Below the pieces are notes generated by a model, which saw only the letters and a program-made list of their open reading frames with translations, made no database searches and was not told the DNA's origin. 9,079 nucleotides of DNA. Source: Halobacteriaceae archaeon Tc-Br11_E2g27. Its GTDB lineage: Archaea > Halobacteriota > Halobacteria > Halobacteriales > Haloarculaceae. The translations under genes and the position numbers were made by a program. The stretch spans positions 1 to 9,079 of the forward strand of contig LKNH01000097.1 in the NCBI GenBank assembly GCA_001564135.1, written 5' to 3'. The first letter of the stretch is position 1; every line of letters begins with the position of its first letter. This document shows positions 1-6,113 of the stretch, piece after piece.

Positions 1-659
1 CCCTGGATGAGTGGTTCCTCTGTCTCTTCGAACAAAAGGAGAAGCTCAGCAAGTTGTCTGAAGGCCGTCGCAAACGCTTCGAGTGCGGTAAACAACGCCG
101 AAAGCTCTTGCATATCGGTTGCAAGCTCATCGTAAGAGACGGACTCGACAACCTCCCACTTGTCCTCATCGAGTGCGTCAAAGGCGTCCTGACTGGCTGT
201 AAACTGGGCTTGTGCATCAGCCATTTCTGCCTCCGCCTGTTCGGCTGCACTCACAGCAGCCTCCCGGTTGCCCATCTCCATCTGTTCATCGGCTTCATCA
301 AGGTGTGCAAGCAACCCGTCAAGTGTCGTCATCGCCTCAGAGAGTTCTTCAAAGAAGGCTAACAACGATTCGAGTTTGTCCGCTTCCGTTCGTTCGGCAT
401 CATCGCCTGCTGCCTGTGCACCGCTGACGTTCGTTCGTGCGTGACTGACCGACTCTTCAAACTCACTCGCATTAACATCCGACGAGTCGCGAAACGTAAG
501 TTGAGCTATCGCTTCATCGAACCAGACTGCTGCCTCGTCGAAGTGTGTCCGTGCAGATGCCATCTGCCCGTCGAAATCGTCGTCATCCCCATCGAGACAG
601 CCAGCAACTGCCAGTGAGACACCCACCGCTGTCGTCGAGAGGAACGTTCTTCTATTCAT
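1..659 (-). CDS. Tat-exported acidic helical lipoprotein of unknown function, 3' end beyond the window
   Basis: The reverse complement from ATG at 659-657 is open for 219 codons to the left edge without a stop, so the protein is cut at its C-terminus. It begins MNRRTFLSTTAVGVSLAVAGC, a twin-arginine signal followed by a lipobox with Cys21 as the predicted lipidated residue, then an Asp-run linker. This predicts export in folded form and anchoring on the outer face of the membrane. The rest is almost entirely Ala, Glu, Asp, Gln and Leu with few Pro or Gly, suggesting long amphipathic helices or coiled coil (for example around residues 95-150). No catalytic motif or cysteine pair was recognised, and I cannot assign a family. 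It is divergent from lutC, sharing a 158-nt intergenic region. The start is supported by the Tat signal and by a TATA-like box about 27 nt upstream, implying a leaderless transcript. Confidence is high that it is a gene and low for any function. Confidence 0.85.
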   Translation of the reverse strand, partial: MNRRTFLSTTAVGVSLAVAGCLDGDDDDFDGQMASARTHFDEAAVWFDEAIAQLTFRDSSDVNASEFEESVSHARTNVSGAQAAGDDAERTEADKLESLLAFFEELSEAMTTLDGLLAHLDEADEQMEMGNREAAVSAAEQAEAEMADAQAQFTASQDAFDALDEDKWEVVESVSYDELATDMQELSALFTALEAFATAFRQLAELLLLFEETEEPLIQ

Positions 660-817
660 ACATAATTATTATTTACGTATGATTATATGCAGATACCATG
701 TATATCAAGGCCGGTATATATACAACGTTCCTGGATTCTGCTAGATAAAACCAGAGAAAGGTACATCCTGTCTGCAGAGGGGAAATAGTAACATAGCTAG
801 CGAGTCTCATCCCGCTT
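660..817. promoter_or_regulatory. Divergent intergenic region between the lipoprotein gene and lutC
   Basis: This 158-nt stretch has no gene. It is clearly richer in A+T than the flanking coding sequence and should hold the promoters of both divergent genes. Short perfect palindromes are visible: TACGTA at 674-679, GTATATATAC at 714-723, TCTGCAGA at 771-778 and the overlapping TAGCTA/GCTAGC at 794-801. There is no Shine-Dalgarno before the lutC ATG at 818, so lutC is probably leaderless. The best box at the right distance is the weak AATAGTAAC at 784-792. Alternatives are TATATATA at 715-722 and AGATAAAA at 743-750, which would give longer leaders. Which box is used cannot be decided by eye. 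Confidence 0.45.
682..688 (-). promoter_or_regulatory. TATA-like box for the leftward lipoprotein gene
   Basis: On the minus strand this reads ATATAAT within GCATATAATC, centred about 26 nt before the ATG at 659. That is the spacing expected for an archaeal TATA box driving a leaderless transcript. No Shine-Dalgarno sequence lies before the start, which agrees. Further upstream AT-rich stretches (around 697-705) could also serve, so the exact box is a prediction. Confidence 0.5.
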
Positions 818-1345
818 ATGACCACTGAGCGAGTCGATTCGTTCATTTCGGCTGTGGGGGCCACCGCAACAGTTCACACGAGTACTGTAGAGCAGTTTAC
901 GGAAACAGTGACTGACGTCGTCACTGAACCGGCTATTGGGACGGCGATTGGGCTAGAAGGAGTTTCATTGGACAACACACCGGTCGAAACAGACCTGACA
1001 CCGGTCGCACTTGAGCAGGCACAAACGGGCGTGACACCGGCGACCTACGCAATTGCTGACTACGGGACAATCACCGTTCCAACTGACGACGAGGGGACCG
1101 AACTGGTGAGTCTCTACACACCGCAACATGTTGCCGTCCTCGCCGCCAGCCAGCTTGTGCCCAATATGGAAGCAGCGTACGAACGGTTTGGGGCCGGGTT
1201 TGCAGAGAATAGCGAGACAGACGGTGCGCAACCGCAAACACAGGTCTTTGCAACCGGCCCGAGCGCAACCGCTGACATGGGAACGCTCGTTCAGGGCGTC
1301 CATGGGCCACATGAAGTCCATATAATTCTGGTGGAGGACCGATGA
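818..1345 (+). CDS. lutC: LutC-like LUD-domain protein of lactate oxidation
   Basis: This 175-residue soluble acidic protein matches the LUD (DUF162) family member LutC/LldG/YkgG. The clearest region is the C-terminus: FATGPSATADMG then LVQGVHGP and HIILVED, with the GPSATAD core at about residues 147-153. That block is the family hallmark. The middle carries the ATYAIADYGTI and QHVAVLAASQLVP segments shared by LUD proteins. In bacteria LutC works with LutA and LutB to oxidise L-lactate to pyruvate in the cytoplasm. It is short: Bacillus LutC is about 240 residues, so the N-terminal part is reduced. The ATG at 818 was chosen because no in-frame alternative upstream looks better and a leaderless start fits. 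Its stop overlaps the next gene by 4 nt (ATGA), indicating a translationally coupled pair. Family is secure; substrate is inferred from the partner gene. Confidence 0.88.
   Translation: MTTERVDSFISAVGATATVHTSTVEQFTETVTDVVTEPAIGTAIGLEGVSLDNTPVETDLTPVALEQAQTGVTPATYAIADYGTITVPTDDEGTELVSLYTPQHVAVLAASQLVPNMEAAYERFGAGFAENSETDGAQPQTQVFATGPSATADMGTLVQGVHGPHEVHIILVEDR
1333..1337 (+). promoter_or_regulatory. Shine-Dalgarno GGAGG for lutBA
   Basis: GGAGG inside the 3' end of lutC lies 4 nt before the ATG at 1342. It fixes that start over the later in-frame ATG (residue 16) and supports re-initiation at the ATGA overlap. Confidence 0.65.
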
Positions 1346-3612
1346 ACACCGAGAAAGACGGCGGGACATCCACAGAACGGCGAGACGCAATGGCCGCACG
1401 CTTGCAGTCGATTATGGATAGCGATGGAGAATCGATTGGCCGCATGACCAGAACCGCTAACCAGCTATCGGCCTATGCCTACGACCAGTTTGACGCCACA
1501 GAGCAGCTGCGAGGCGAGGGACGAAAAATCAAGGAGAATGCCATCGAGAATCTCCCCGCTCTCCTCGACCAGATACAGAAATCCGTCGAATCCAACGGCG
1601 GAACAGTCCATCTCGCTTCCTCAGCCGAAGATGCAAACCGAATTATTCGGGAGATTATGGCCCGTGAGGACGCAGAAATGCTTGTCAAAAGCAAGTCGAT
1701 GACCACCGAGGAGTTAGCCGTAAACGATTCTCTGGAAACGGCGGGCTACGATGTTGTCGAAACCGACCTCGGCGAGTTCGTGATTCAGCTTGCAGATGAA
1801 AAACCGTCACATCTCATCGGTCCAGCGATGCACAAATCGCCAGGCGAGATTGCCGACCTGTTTAACGACACCTACGGATTGACCGGAGATGATGCACTTA
1901 GCGACAGCCCACAGGAATTAACTGCATTTGCGCGCGAGAAAGTCGGCGAACAGATTCGACAGGCCGACGTGGGGATGACCGGCGCAAATTTCGTGGTTGC
2001 CGAGACCGGAACTCTCATGCTCGTAACAAACGAGGGGAACGCCCGAAAGACGGCCGTCACTCCACCGACACACATCGCTGTCGCGGGCATCGAAAAGCTC
2101 GTTCCGTCGATTACCGACCTCCAGCCATTTACCGAGTTGATTGCGCGCGCCGGGACTGGACAGGACCTCACCTCCTATATCTCGCTGCTGACGCCACCAG
2201 TCGAGACGCCGATTCCCGACTTCGAAGCGGATACACTCCGGCCAGCGGACGACCGGGAGTTCCATCTCGTCCTCGTCGACAACGGCCGGATGGCGATGCG
2301 CGAGGACGAACAGTTACGCGAAACCCTCTATTGTATCCGCTGTGGGGCCTGCAGCAATTCCTGTGCAAACTTTCAGGAACTGGGTGGCCACGCCTTCGGC
2401 GGCGAAACCTACACCGGCGGTATCGGTACCGGCTGGGAAGCGGGCGTGAACGGAACCGAGAGTGCAGCGGAGATGGGCGACCTCTGTACGGGCTGTTCGC
2501 GATGTGTCCCGCGCTGTCCGGTGAAAATCGACATTCCGTGGATAAACACGGTCGTCCGCGACCGCCTCAACCGTGGGGGTGACCCGGACTCGTTCGACCT
2601 ACTCGTCGACGGGCTGACGCCGGACGAAGAGTCCACTGGTCTTGACCCGCAGAAACGCTTTTTTGGTAATATCGAGACCTTAGCAAAGGTCGGGAGTTAC
2701 GCGCCGCGAGTGTCGAACGCTGCCATCTCCTCACAGCCCGGTCGATGGCTCCTCTCACAGCTGTTCGGTATCGATTCGGACCGAACCTTGCCGGCGCTTG
2801 CAGAGGAAACCCTCAGAGAGTGGTACGGCGCTCGCGGTCCGCAGGTCGCCAACCCCGAACGGGATGTCGTACTCTATCCTGACCTCTATACGGAGTATTT
2901 CGACCCCGAGCGCGGCAAAGCAGCCGTTGCCGTCCTCGAAGCGCTCAACTGCCGGGTACACATTCCACCCGTCCCGGAAAGTGGTCGCGCACCGCTCTCA
3001 CAGGGGATGGTCGAAACAGCGCGAGAACAGGCCGAATCGGTTCACAGCGCACTCGTGTCACAGCTTGACCGTGGCCGCGACGTGGTTGTTATCGAGCCGA
3101 GCGACCTCGCGATGTTCCGTGAGGAGTACGAACGATTACTGCCGGAACCATCGTTCACACGACTCAACGAAAACAGCTACGAGATACTGGAGTACGTCTA
3201 TGGCCTGTGTGAAAACGGCGAATCAATCGATTCGCTCTCGACCGCTGCTGGCCCGCTCAGTCCGGTTGAATCCCGACTCAGATTGCGAACGGAGACGGTT
3301 GCCTACCATAGCCACTGTCAGCAACGGACGCTTGGCCTCGAATCGTACACGACGGAACTGCTCTCAGACGCGGGCTACAGCGTCCGTACGGCAAGCGTCG
3401 AGTGCTGTGGAATGGCTGGCAGTTTCGGCTACAAGCAAGAGTATGCAGGCGTAAGCCGAGCAGTCGGCGAAGAGCTTGCGGATGATTTCGGCGACACTGT
3501 CGGTGAGCTTGTCGTCGCCAGCGGCACCTCCTGTCAGGAGCAACTCGGGTGGCTCTACGACCGTGAGGTGCCACACCCAGTTGAACTGCTTGCACCGCCA
3601 GGAGCCGATTGA
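1342..3612 (+). CDS. lutB: LutB-LutA fusion: LUD, ferredoxin and CCG-domain lactate oxidation protein
   Basis: A 756-residue cytoplasmic iron-sulfur protein. Residues about 60-315 are a LUD domain with the LutB signature ETGTLMLVTNEGN (from residue 221), then THIAVAGIEKLVP. Residues 331-341 hold CIRCGACSNSC and residues 382-393 hold CTGCSRCVPRCP, two [4Fe-4S] ferredoxin motifs of the LutB/GlpC type. The C-terminal third resembles LutA/GlpC CCG domains, which exist as a separate LutA protein in Bacillus. The second CCG unit is intact: HSHC at 656-659, CCGMAGSFG from 688, and Cys731. The first unit keeps the fold-like pattern (VVLYPDLY at 509, then DPERGKAAVAVLEALNC) but lacks the expected Cys after the Pro, and has PESGR at 545-549 where CCGxP would sit. 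Predicted role: with LutC, oxidise lactate to pyruvate and pass electrons via Fe-S clusters to the respiratory chain. Related GlpC or glycolate-oxidase Fe-S roles are possible, but the LUD domain and lutC neighbour favour Lut. No permease or regulator of lactate use is in the window. Confidence 0.9.
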   Translation: MNTEKDGGTSTERRDAMAARLQSIMDSDGESIGRMTRTANQLSAYAYDQFDATEQLRGEGRKIKENAIENLPALLDQIQKSVESNGGTVHLASSAEDANRIIREIMAREDAEMLVKSKSMTTEELAVNDSLETAGYDVVETDLGEFVIQLADEKPSHLIGPAMHKSPGEIADLFNDTYGLTGDDALSDSPQELTAFAREKVGEQIRQADVGMTGANFVVAETGTLMLVTNEGNARKTAVTPPTHIAVAGIEKLVPSITDLQPFTELIARAGTGQDLTSYISLLTPPVETPIPDFEADTLRPADDREFHLVLVDNGRMAMREDEQLRETLYCIRCGACSNSCANFQELGGHAFGGETYTGGIGTGWEAGVNGTESAAEMGDLCTGCSRCVPRCPVKIDIPWINTVVRDRLNRGGDPDSFDLLVDGLTPDEESTGLDPQKRFFGNIETLAKVGSYAPRVSNAAISSQPGRWLLSQLFGIDSDRTLPALAEETLREWYGARGPQVANPERDVVLYPDLYTEYFDPERGKAAVAVLEALNCRVHIPPVPESGRAPLSQGMVETAREQAESVHSALVSQLDRGRDVVVIEPSDLAMFREEYERLLPEPSFTRLNENSYEILEYVYGLCENGESIDSLSTAAGPLSPVESRLRLRTETVAYHSHCQQRTLGLESYTTELLSDAGYSVRTASVECCGMAGSFGYKQEYAGVSRAVGEELADDFGDTVGELVVASGTSCQEQLGWLYDREVPHPVELLAPPGAD

Positions 3613-3659
3613 AAATGTTTCATCCGTAGTTACAAGATTCAAACCCCCCAACAACAACT
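3613..3659 (+). promoter_or_regulatory. Short intergenic gap with a weak promoter candidate for the AI-2E family gene
   Basis: The 47-nt gap contains TTACAAG at 3630-3636, centred about 27 nt before the GTG at 3660. It could act as a TATA-like element for a leaderless transcript. No Shine-Dalgarno is evident before the GTG. A small AT-rich inverted repeat (TGAAA-ATG-TTTCA, 3610-3622) overlaps the lutBA stop codon and may be a weak 3'-end hairpin. Read-through from lutBA cannot be excluded. Confidence 0.3.
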
Positions 3660-4769
3660 GTGAATCTCGCCAATCAGTTCGGCAGGCAGTTACTTGTCGG
3701 ACTCGTCCTGTTGACGCTGTTCGCACTGGCAGCCTACGTACTGGTGTCGTTCATTGCGGTCATCGTTCTAGCCATTTTTCTCTACTATGCAGTTCGGCCA
3801 ATCTTTCGGATAATCAACCGAACTCGCCTTCCCCGACGAGTCAGTGCCGCTCTCTCGGTTATCCTGTTCGGGCTACCGTTTCTCGTGTTGGTCGCGTATG
3901 CAGTGACTGTCGTGGCACTCGAAGTCCGGCTCTTTCTCGAAGAACAAGGCCTCTTCGAAGACCTGCTAACCTATCTCGAATCCGAATTTGCGATTGGCGG
4001 CCTCGATGCGGGCGAACTCGAAGACCTGGCAACGGCGTCCGGCGAGTTGCCGCCGCCGGAGGTTATACTGGAGATGGCAGTTGCAGCGGCCAGCACCGTC
4101 GGCAGCGTCCTCGTCCAAGTGCTCGTCATTGTCGTCACAGTCTACTATATGCTCGTTGACGGCCCTCGACTGATGGGGTGGCTGTTCGAGACATATGACG
4201 AATCCGGTGTCCTTCGTGCGTATGCTCGTGCCGTCGACCCAGAACTTTCACTCACTCTCTTCGGAAACATCGTCAACGTCTTCATTACTGCGGTCGTGGG
4301 GATTTTCACCTTTTACACCTTCAACTTCTTCGCTCCCGAGGTCGTCCAGATTCCCTTCCCCGCGCTGCTTGGGGCACTTGCCGGAATTGGCAGCCTGATA
4401 CCCGTTGTCGGGATTAAGCTGGTCTATATCCCGCTGACGATTGGATTAGCCGCAAATGCCTGGCTGACGGGCGTCCCGGAAGCCATCCTTTCGGTTGTGG
4501 CGTTATTCGTCGTCAGCGCCGTCATTGTCGATTTCATCCCGGACTTTTTCATTCGGGCGCAGATAAGCGGCGAGAACACGCACACGGGTCTGCTCATGCT
4601 TGCGTATATTGTTGGCCCGACGGTCTTCGGGTTTTACGGCCTCTTTCTTGCACCGATTTTGCTTGTGGCAACTATTAACGCGGTTGCAATTCTGTTGCCC
4701 TATGCACTCGTAGGCGAGTATCCGGAGACGACGCAAGCGCGGCTAGATGCCTTCGAGCAGCGCGAATAA
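3660..4769 (+). CDS. AI-2E/UPF0118 family membrane transporter
   Basis: A 369-residue integral membrane protein with about eight hydrophobic segments (roughly residues 9-30, 31-46, 61-85, 138-165, 199-222, 230-258, 262-290 and 309-350). Between the third and fourth lies a hydrophilic acidic stretch (about 89-134). This is the PF01594 layout. The conserved GALAGIGSLIPVVG at about 238-251 and FGFYGLFLAPILL at about 323-335 match family signatures. The name comes from E. coli TqsA, but no autoinducer-2 synthesis gene is expected in haloarchaea. Some halophile members have been reported as Na+(Li+)/H+ antiporters, so an ion-antiport role is at least as likely; substrate is unknown. The start is GTG, since no in-frame ATG occurs nearby and the protein needs this start for its first membrane helix. 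It stands alone between two operons on the same strand. Family is secure; start and function are less so. Confidence 0.88.
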   Translation: MNLANQFGRQLLVGLVLLTLFALAAYVLVSFIAVIVLAIFLYYAVRPIFRIINRTRLPRRVSAALSVILFGLPFLVLVAYAVTVVALEVRLFLEEQGLFEDLLTYLESEFAIGGLDAGELEDLATASGELPPPEVILEMAVAAASTVGSVLVQVLVIVVTVYYMLVDGPRLMGWLFETYDESGVLRAYARAVDPELSLTLFGNIVNVFITAVVGIFTFYTFNFFAPEVVQIPFPALLGALAGIGSLIPVVGIKLVYIPLTIGLAANAWLTGVPEAILSVVALFVVSAVIVDFIPDFFIRAQISGENTHTGLLMLAYIVGPTVFGFYGLFLAPILLVATINAVAILLPYALVGEYPETTQARLDAFEQRE

Positions 4770-4779
4770 AACACCGTTT

Positions 4780-4795
4780 CGGTTGTGTACAACCG
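4780..4795. repeat. Inverted repeat CGGTTGT-GT-ACAACCG upstream of the SCO operon
   Basis: Seven-base perfect arms separated by 2 nt, lying 10 nt after the stop of the AI-2E family gene and about 22 nt upstream of the TTAA promoter box. No T-run follows, so it does not look like a typical intrinsic terminator. Its place just upstream of the promoter suits a regulator-binding site. As RNA it could still form a hairpin at the 3' end of the preceding transcript. Confidence 0.55.
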
Positions 4796-4798
4796 TCG

Positions 4799-4811
4799 CA
4801 CTCCCGGAGTG
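4799..4811. repeat. Inverted repeat CACTCC-C-GGAGTG abutting the promoter box
   Basis: Six-base perfect arms around a single central C. It begins 3 nt after the previous palindrome and ends 5 nt before the CTTAAG box at 4817-4822, overlapping where the archaeal BRE would lie. A protein bound here would be positioned to block or assist TFB/TBP. The binding protein is not identifiable. Confidence 0.5.
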
Positions 4812-4816
4812 AAGCC

Positions 4817-4822
4817 CTTAAG
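4817..4822 (+). promoter_or_regulatory. TATA-like box CTTAAG for the sco-thioredoxin-ccdA operon
   Basis: CTTAAG in the context CCCTTAAGA is centred about 27 nt before the ATG at 4847. TTAA-containing boxes at this distance are common in haloarchaeal leaderless promoters. The spacing favours 4847 over the in-frame ATG at 4823, which would overlap the box. Confidence 0.5.
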
Positions 4823-4846
4823 ATGGACAATTCCCTAGAGCCATCA

Positions 4847-5572
4847 ATGAACCGACGGACGTTCCTCGCAGGTGGCGTCGCGACGGGAACAAGTCTTGCG
4901 CTCGCTGGCTGTCTGGACAGAGTCACTGGGTTGGTTGACGATAGCCCCACCGTCCTTGACGAACCAGATATGTATGATGAGATGCGCGGGTCGCGGGATG
5001 AGGGGTATCTCGGCTTCCCTATTCACAACGACGAGCTGCCAGAGGTCACCCTCCCAGACGCCCTGAGCGACAGGGAGGTGACGACCACGGAGTTCGTCGG
5101 CGAGCGACATAGCCTGATGACCTTTATTTTCACGAGATGTCCGGAATCCTGCCCAGTTGTGGTCTCAAACCTTGCCCGTGTCCAACTCGATGCGGTTGAG
5201 GAGGGCTATGATGACGAAATTGCGTTCATGCCGATGACGTTCGACCCCGAATACGATACCCCGGATGTCCTCGAAGCGTTCAGCGAGGCCAATGGCGCCG
5301 ACCCTGCTGCCGACAACTGGCATTTCCTCCGGCCAGACGATGAACAGCGAGCCGACGAGGTTGTGAACCGAACGTTTGGCGCGGATTATCAGTACCACAG
5401 CGAAGAAGAACGAGAACAAGAGGGAATGCACGAAAATATGGCCTACACACATCTGTATCTCATCCTGCTCACGAACAAGGACGGCTACGTCGAGCGTGGC
5501 TATAACGGCTCACGGTTGCCGAACGCCGCCGGGCTGATTCAGGACGTCCGAGAGGTCGTCGAGGGCTGGTAA
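4847..5572 (+). CDS. SCO1/SenC-like copper chaperone or thiol oxidoreductase, Tat lipoprotein
   Basis: A 241-residue secreted protein in the SCO1/SenC branch of the thioredoxin fold. It starts MNRRTFLAGGVATG with a twin-arginine motif, and the lipobox LALAGC puts the lipidated residue at Cys22. The Cu/redox motif is CPESC at residues 98-102 (in FTRCPESCP), with FDPEYDTPDVL downstream. The usual metal-binding His is probably His202 in THLYLILLTNKDG. SCO proteins deliver copper to the CuA site of haem-copper oxidases or reduce its cysteines, acting outside the membrane. An ATG at 4823 would add eight residues before the Tat motif. I prefer 4847 because Tat signals normally sit at the extreme N-terminus and because of the promoter spacing. 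The next gene begins 1 nt after the stop. A thiol-peroxidase-like role is an alternative, since the CxxxC motif alone does not prove copper binding. Confidence 0.85.
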   Translation: MNRRTFLAGGVATGTSLALAGCLDRVTGLVDDSPTVLDEPDMYDEMRGSRDEGYLGFPIHNDELPEVTLPDALSDREVTTTEFVGERHSLMTFIFTRCPESCPVVVSNLARVQLDAVEEGYDDEIAFMPMTFDPEYDTPDVLEAFSEANGADPAADNWHFLRPDDEQRADEVVNRTFGADYQYHSEEEREQEGMHENMAYTHLYLILLTNKDGYVERGYNGSRLPNAAGLIQDVREVVEGW

Positions 5573-5573
5573 C

Positions 5574-6110
5574 ATGAAACGCCGCGAAGTTATTGCTGGG
5601 CTAGGTGCGCTCGGGATTGTCGGTGCAGGTGCAGCCTATCAGACAGGTGCGCTCGACTCTGTGCTCACCGACGATGAAAGCAACCGCATCGAGCCAGTGG
5701 AACTCACTCGATTCGAAGCGCCAGGGAGTACCGCAGGAACCGAAACCATTCCTGCAGACGGGCGAGTGACATATCTCGCAATCTTTGCCACCTGGTGTGG
5801 TACTTGCGAGAGCAAAATGGAGCCGCTGGGCGAGGCAGCAACCGAAATCGATGACGATGTCCAGTTTGTGTCGATGACGAGCGAGGCACTCGGCCAGTCG
5901 ACGACGGAAGAAGATGTCATCAGCTGGTGGGAAGAACACGACGGCAACTGGCCGGTGACACACGATGCGGAGCTCGACCTGTCTATACAGGTCGATGCCC
6001 GTGGCGTTCCCTACTCGGCCGTCATCGACGAACAAAACCGACTTGTCTGGTCAGATTCCGGCTACAAGGATGCTAACGAAATTCTCTCTGCCATCGACGA
6101 GGCCCGCTAA
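5574..6110 (+). CDS. TlpA/ResA-like membrane-anchored or secreted thioredoxin
   Basis: A 178-residue thioredoxin-fold protein. The N-terminus MKRREVIAGLGALGIVGAGAAY is Tat-like (RR followed by a Gly/Ala-rich hydrophobic stretch) but has no lipobox Cys, so it is either cleaved or kept as a signal anchor. The active site is WCGTC with Cys75 and Cys78 in the context FATWCGTC, typical of TlpA/ResA. The cis-proline is at about residue 146 in GVPYSAVID, followed by the C-terminal strand. The insert with SWWEEHDGNWPVTHD matches the TlpA/Redoxin pattern. Predicted role: extracytoplasmic disulfide reductase, recharged by the CcdA protein encoded 3 nt downstream and possibly reducing the CPESC site of the SCO protein encoded 1 nt upstream or apocytochrome thiols. 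The family call is solid; the partner is inferred from gene order. Confidence 0.87.
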   Translation: MKRREVIAGLGALGIVGAGAAYQTGALDSVLTDDESNRIEPVELTRFEAPGSTAGTETIPADGRVTYLAIFATWCGTCESKMEPLGEAATEIDDDVQFVSMTSEALGQSTTEEDVISWWEEHDGNWPVTHDAELDLSIQVDARGVPYSAVIDEQNRLVWSDSGYKDANEILSAIDEAR

Positions 6111-6113
6111 GCG

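Noticed and set aside
54..427. Plus-strand open frames with several Cys and His residues at the left edge
   Set aside because: They are antisense to the lipoprotein gene, whose Tat signal, lipobox and acidic composition are convincing. The Cys/His content comes from the opposite strand of Ala/Glu/Gln codons.
740..801. Two CTAG tetranucleotides close together as a sign of foreign DNA
   Set aside because: CTAG is generally rare in haloarchaea, but it also occurs several times elsewhere in the window, within conserved genes, so it does not mark a transferred segment.
2798..3454. Long open frame (218 codons, plus strand) inside lutBA in another frame
   Set aside because: It lies wholly within a strongly supported Fe-S protein gene. 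Its translation is rich in Ser, Arg and Thr with no motif, typical of an off-frame reading of GC-biased codons.
3607..3624. Small inverted repeat over the lutBA stop codon as a terminator
   Set aside because: The arms are only five A/T-rich pairs plus a bulge and are not followed by a clear T-run. It is too weak to call separately.
3476..4159. Open frame of 227 codons spanning the end of lutBA and the start of the AI-2E family gene
   Set aside because: It crosses two clear genes and their gap, is Arg/Ser-rich, and is unlike the acidic proteins of this genome.
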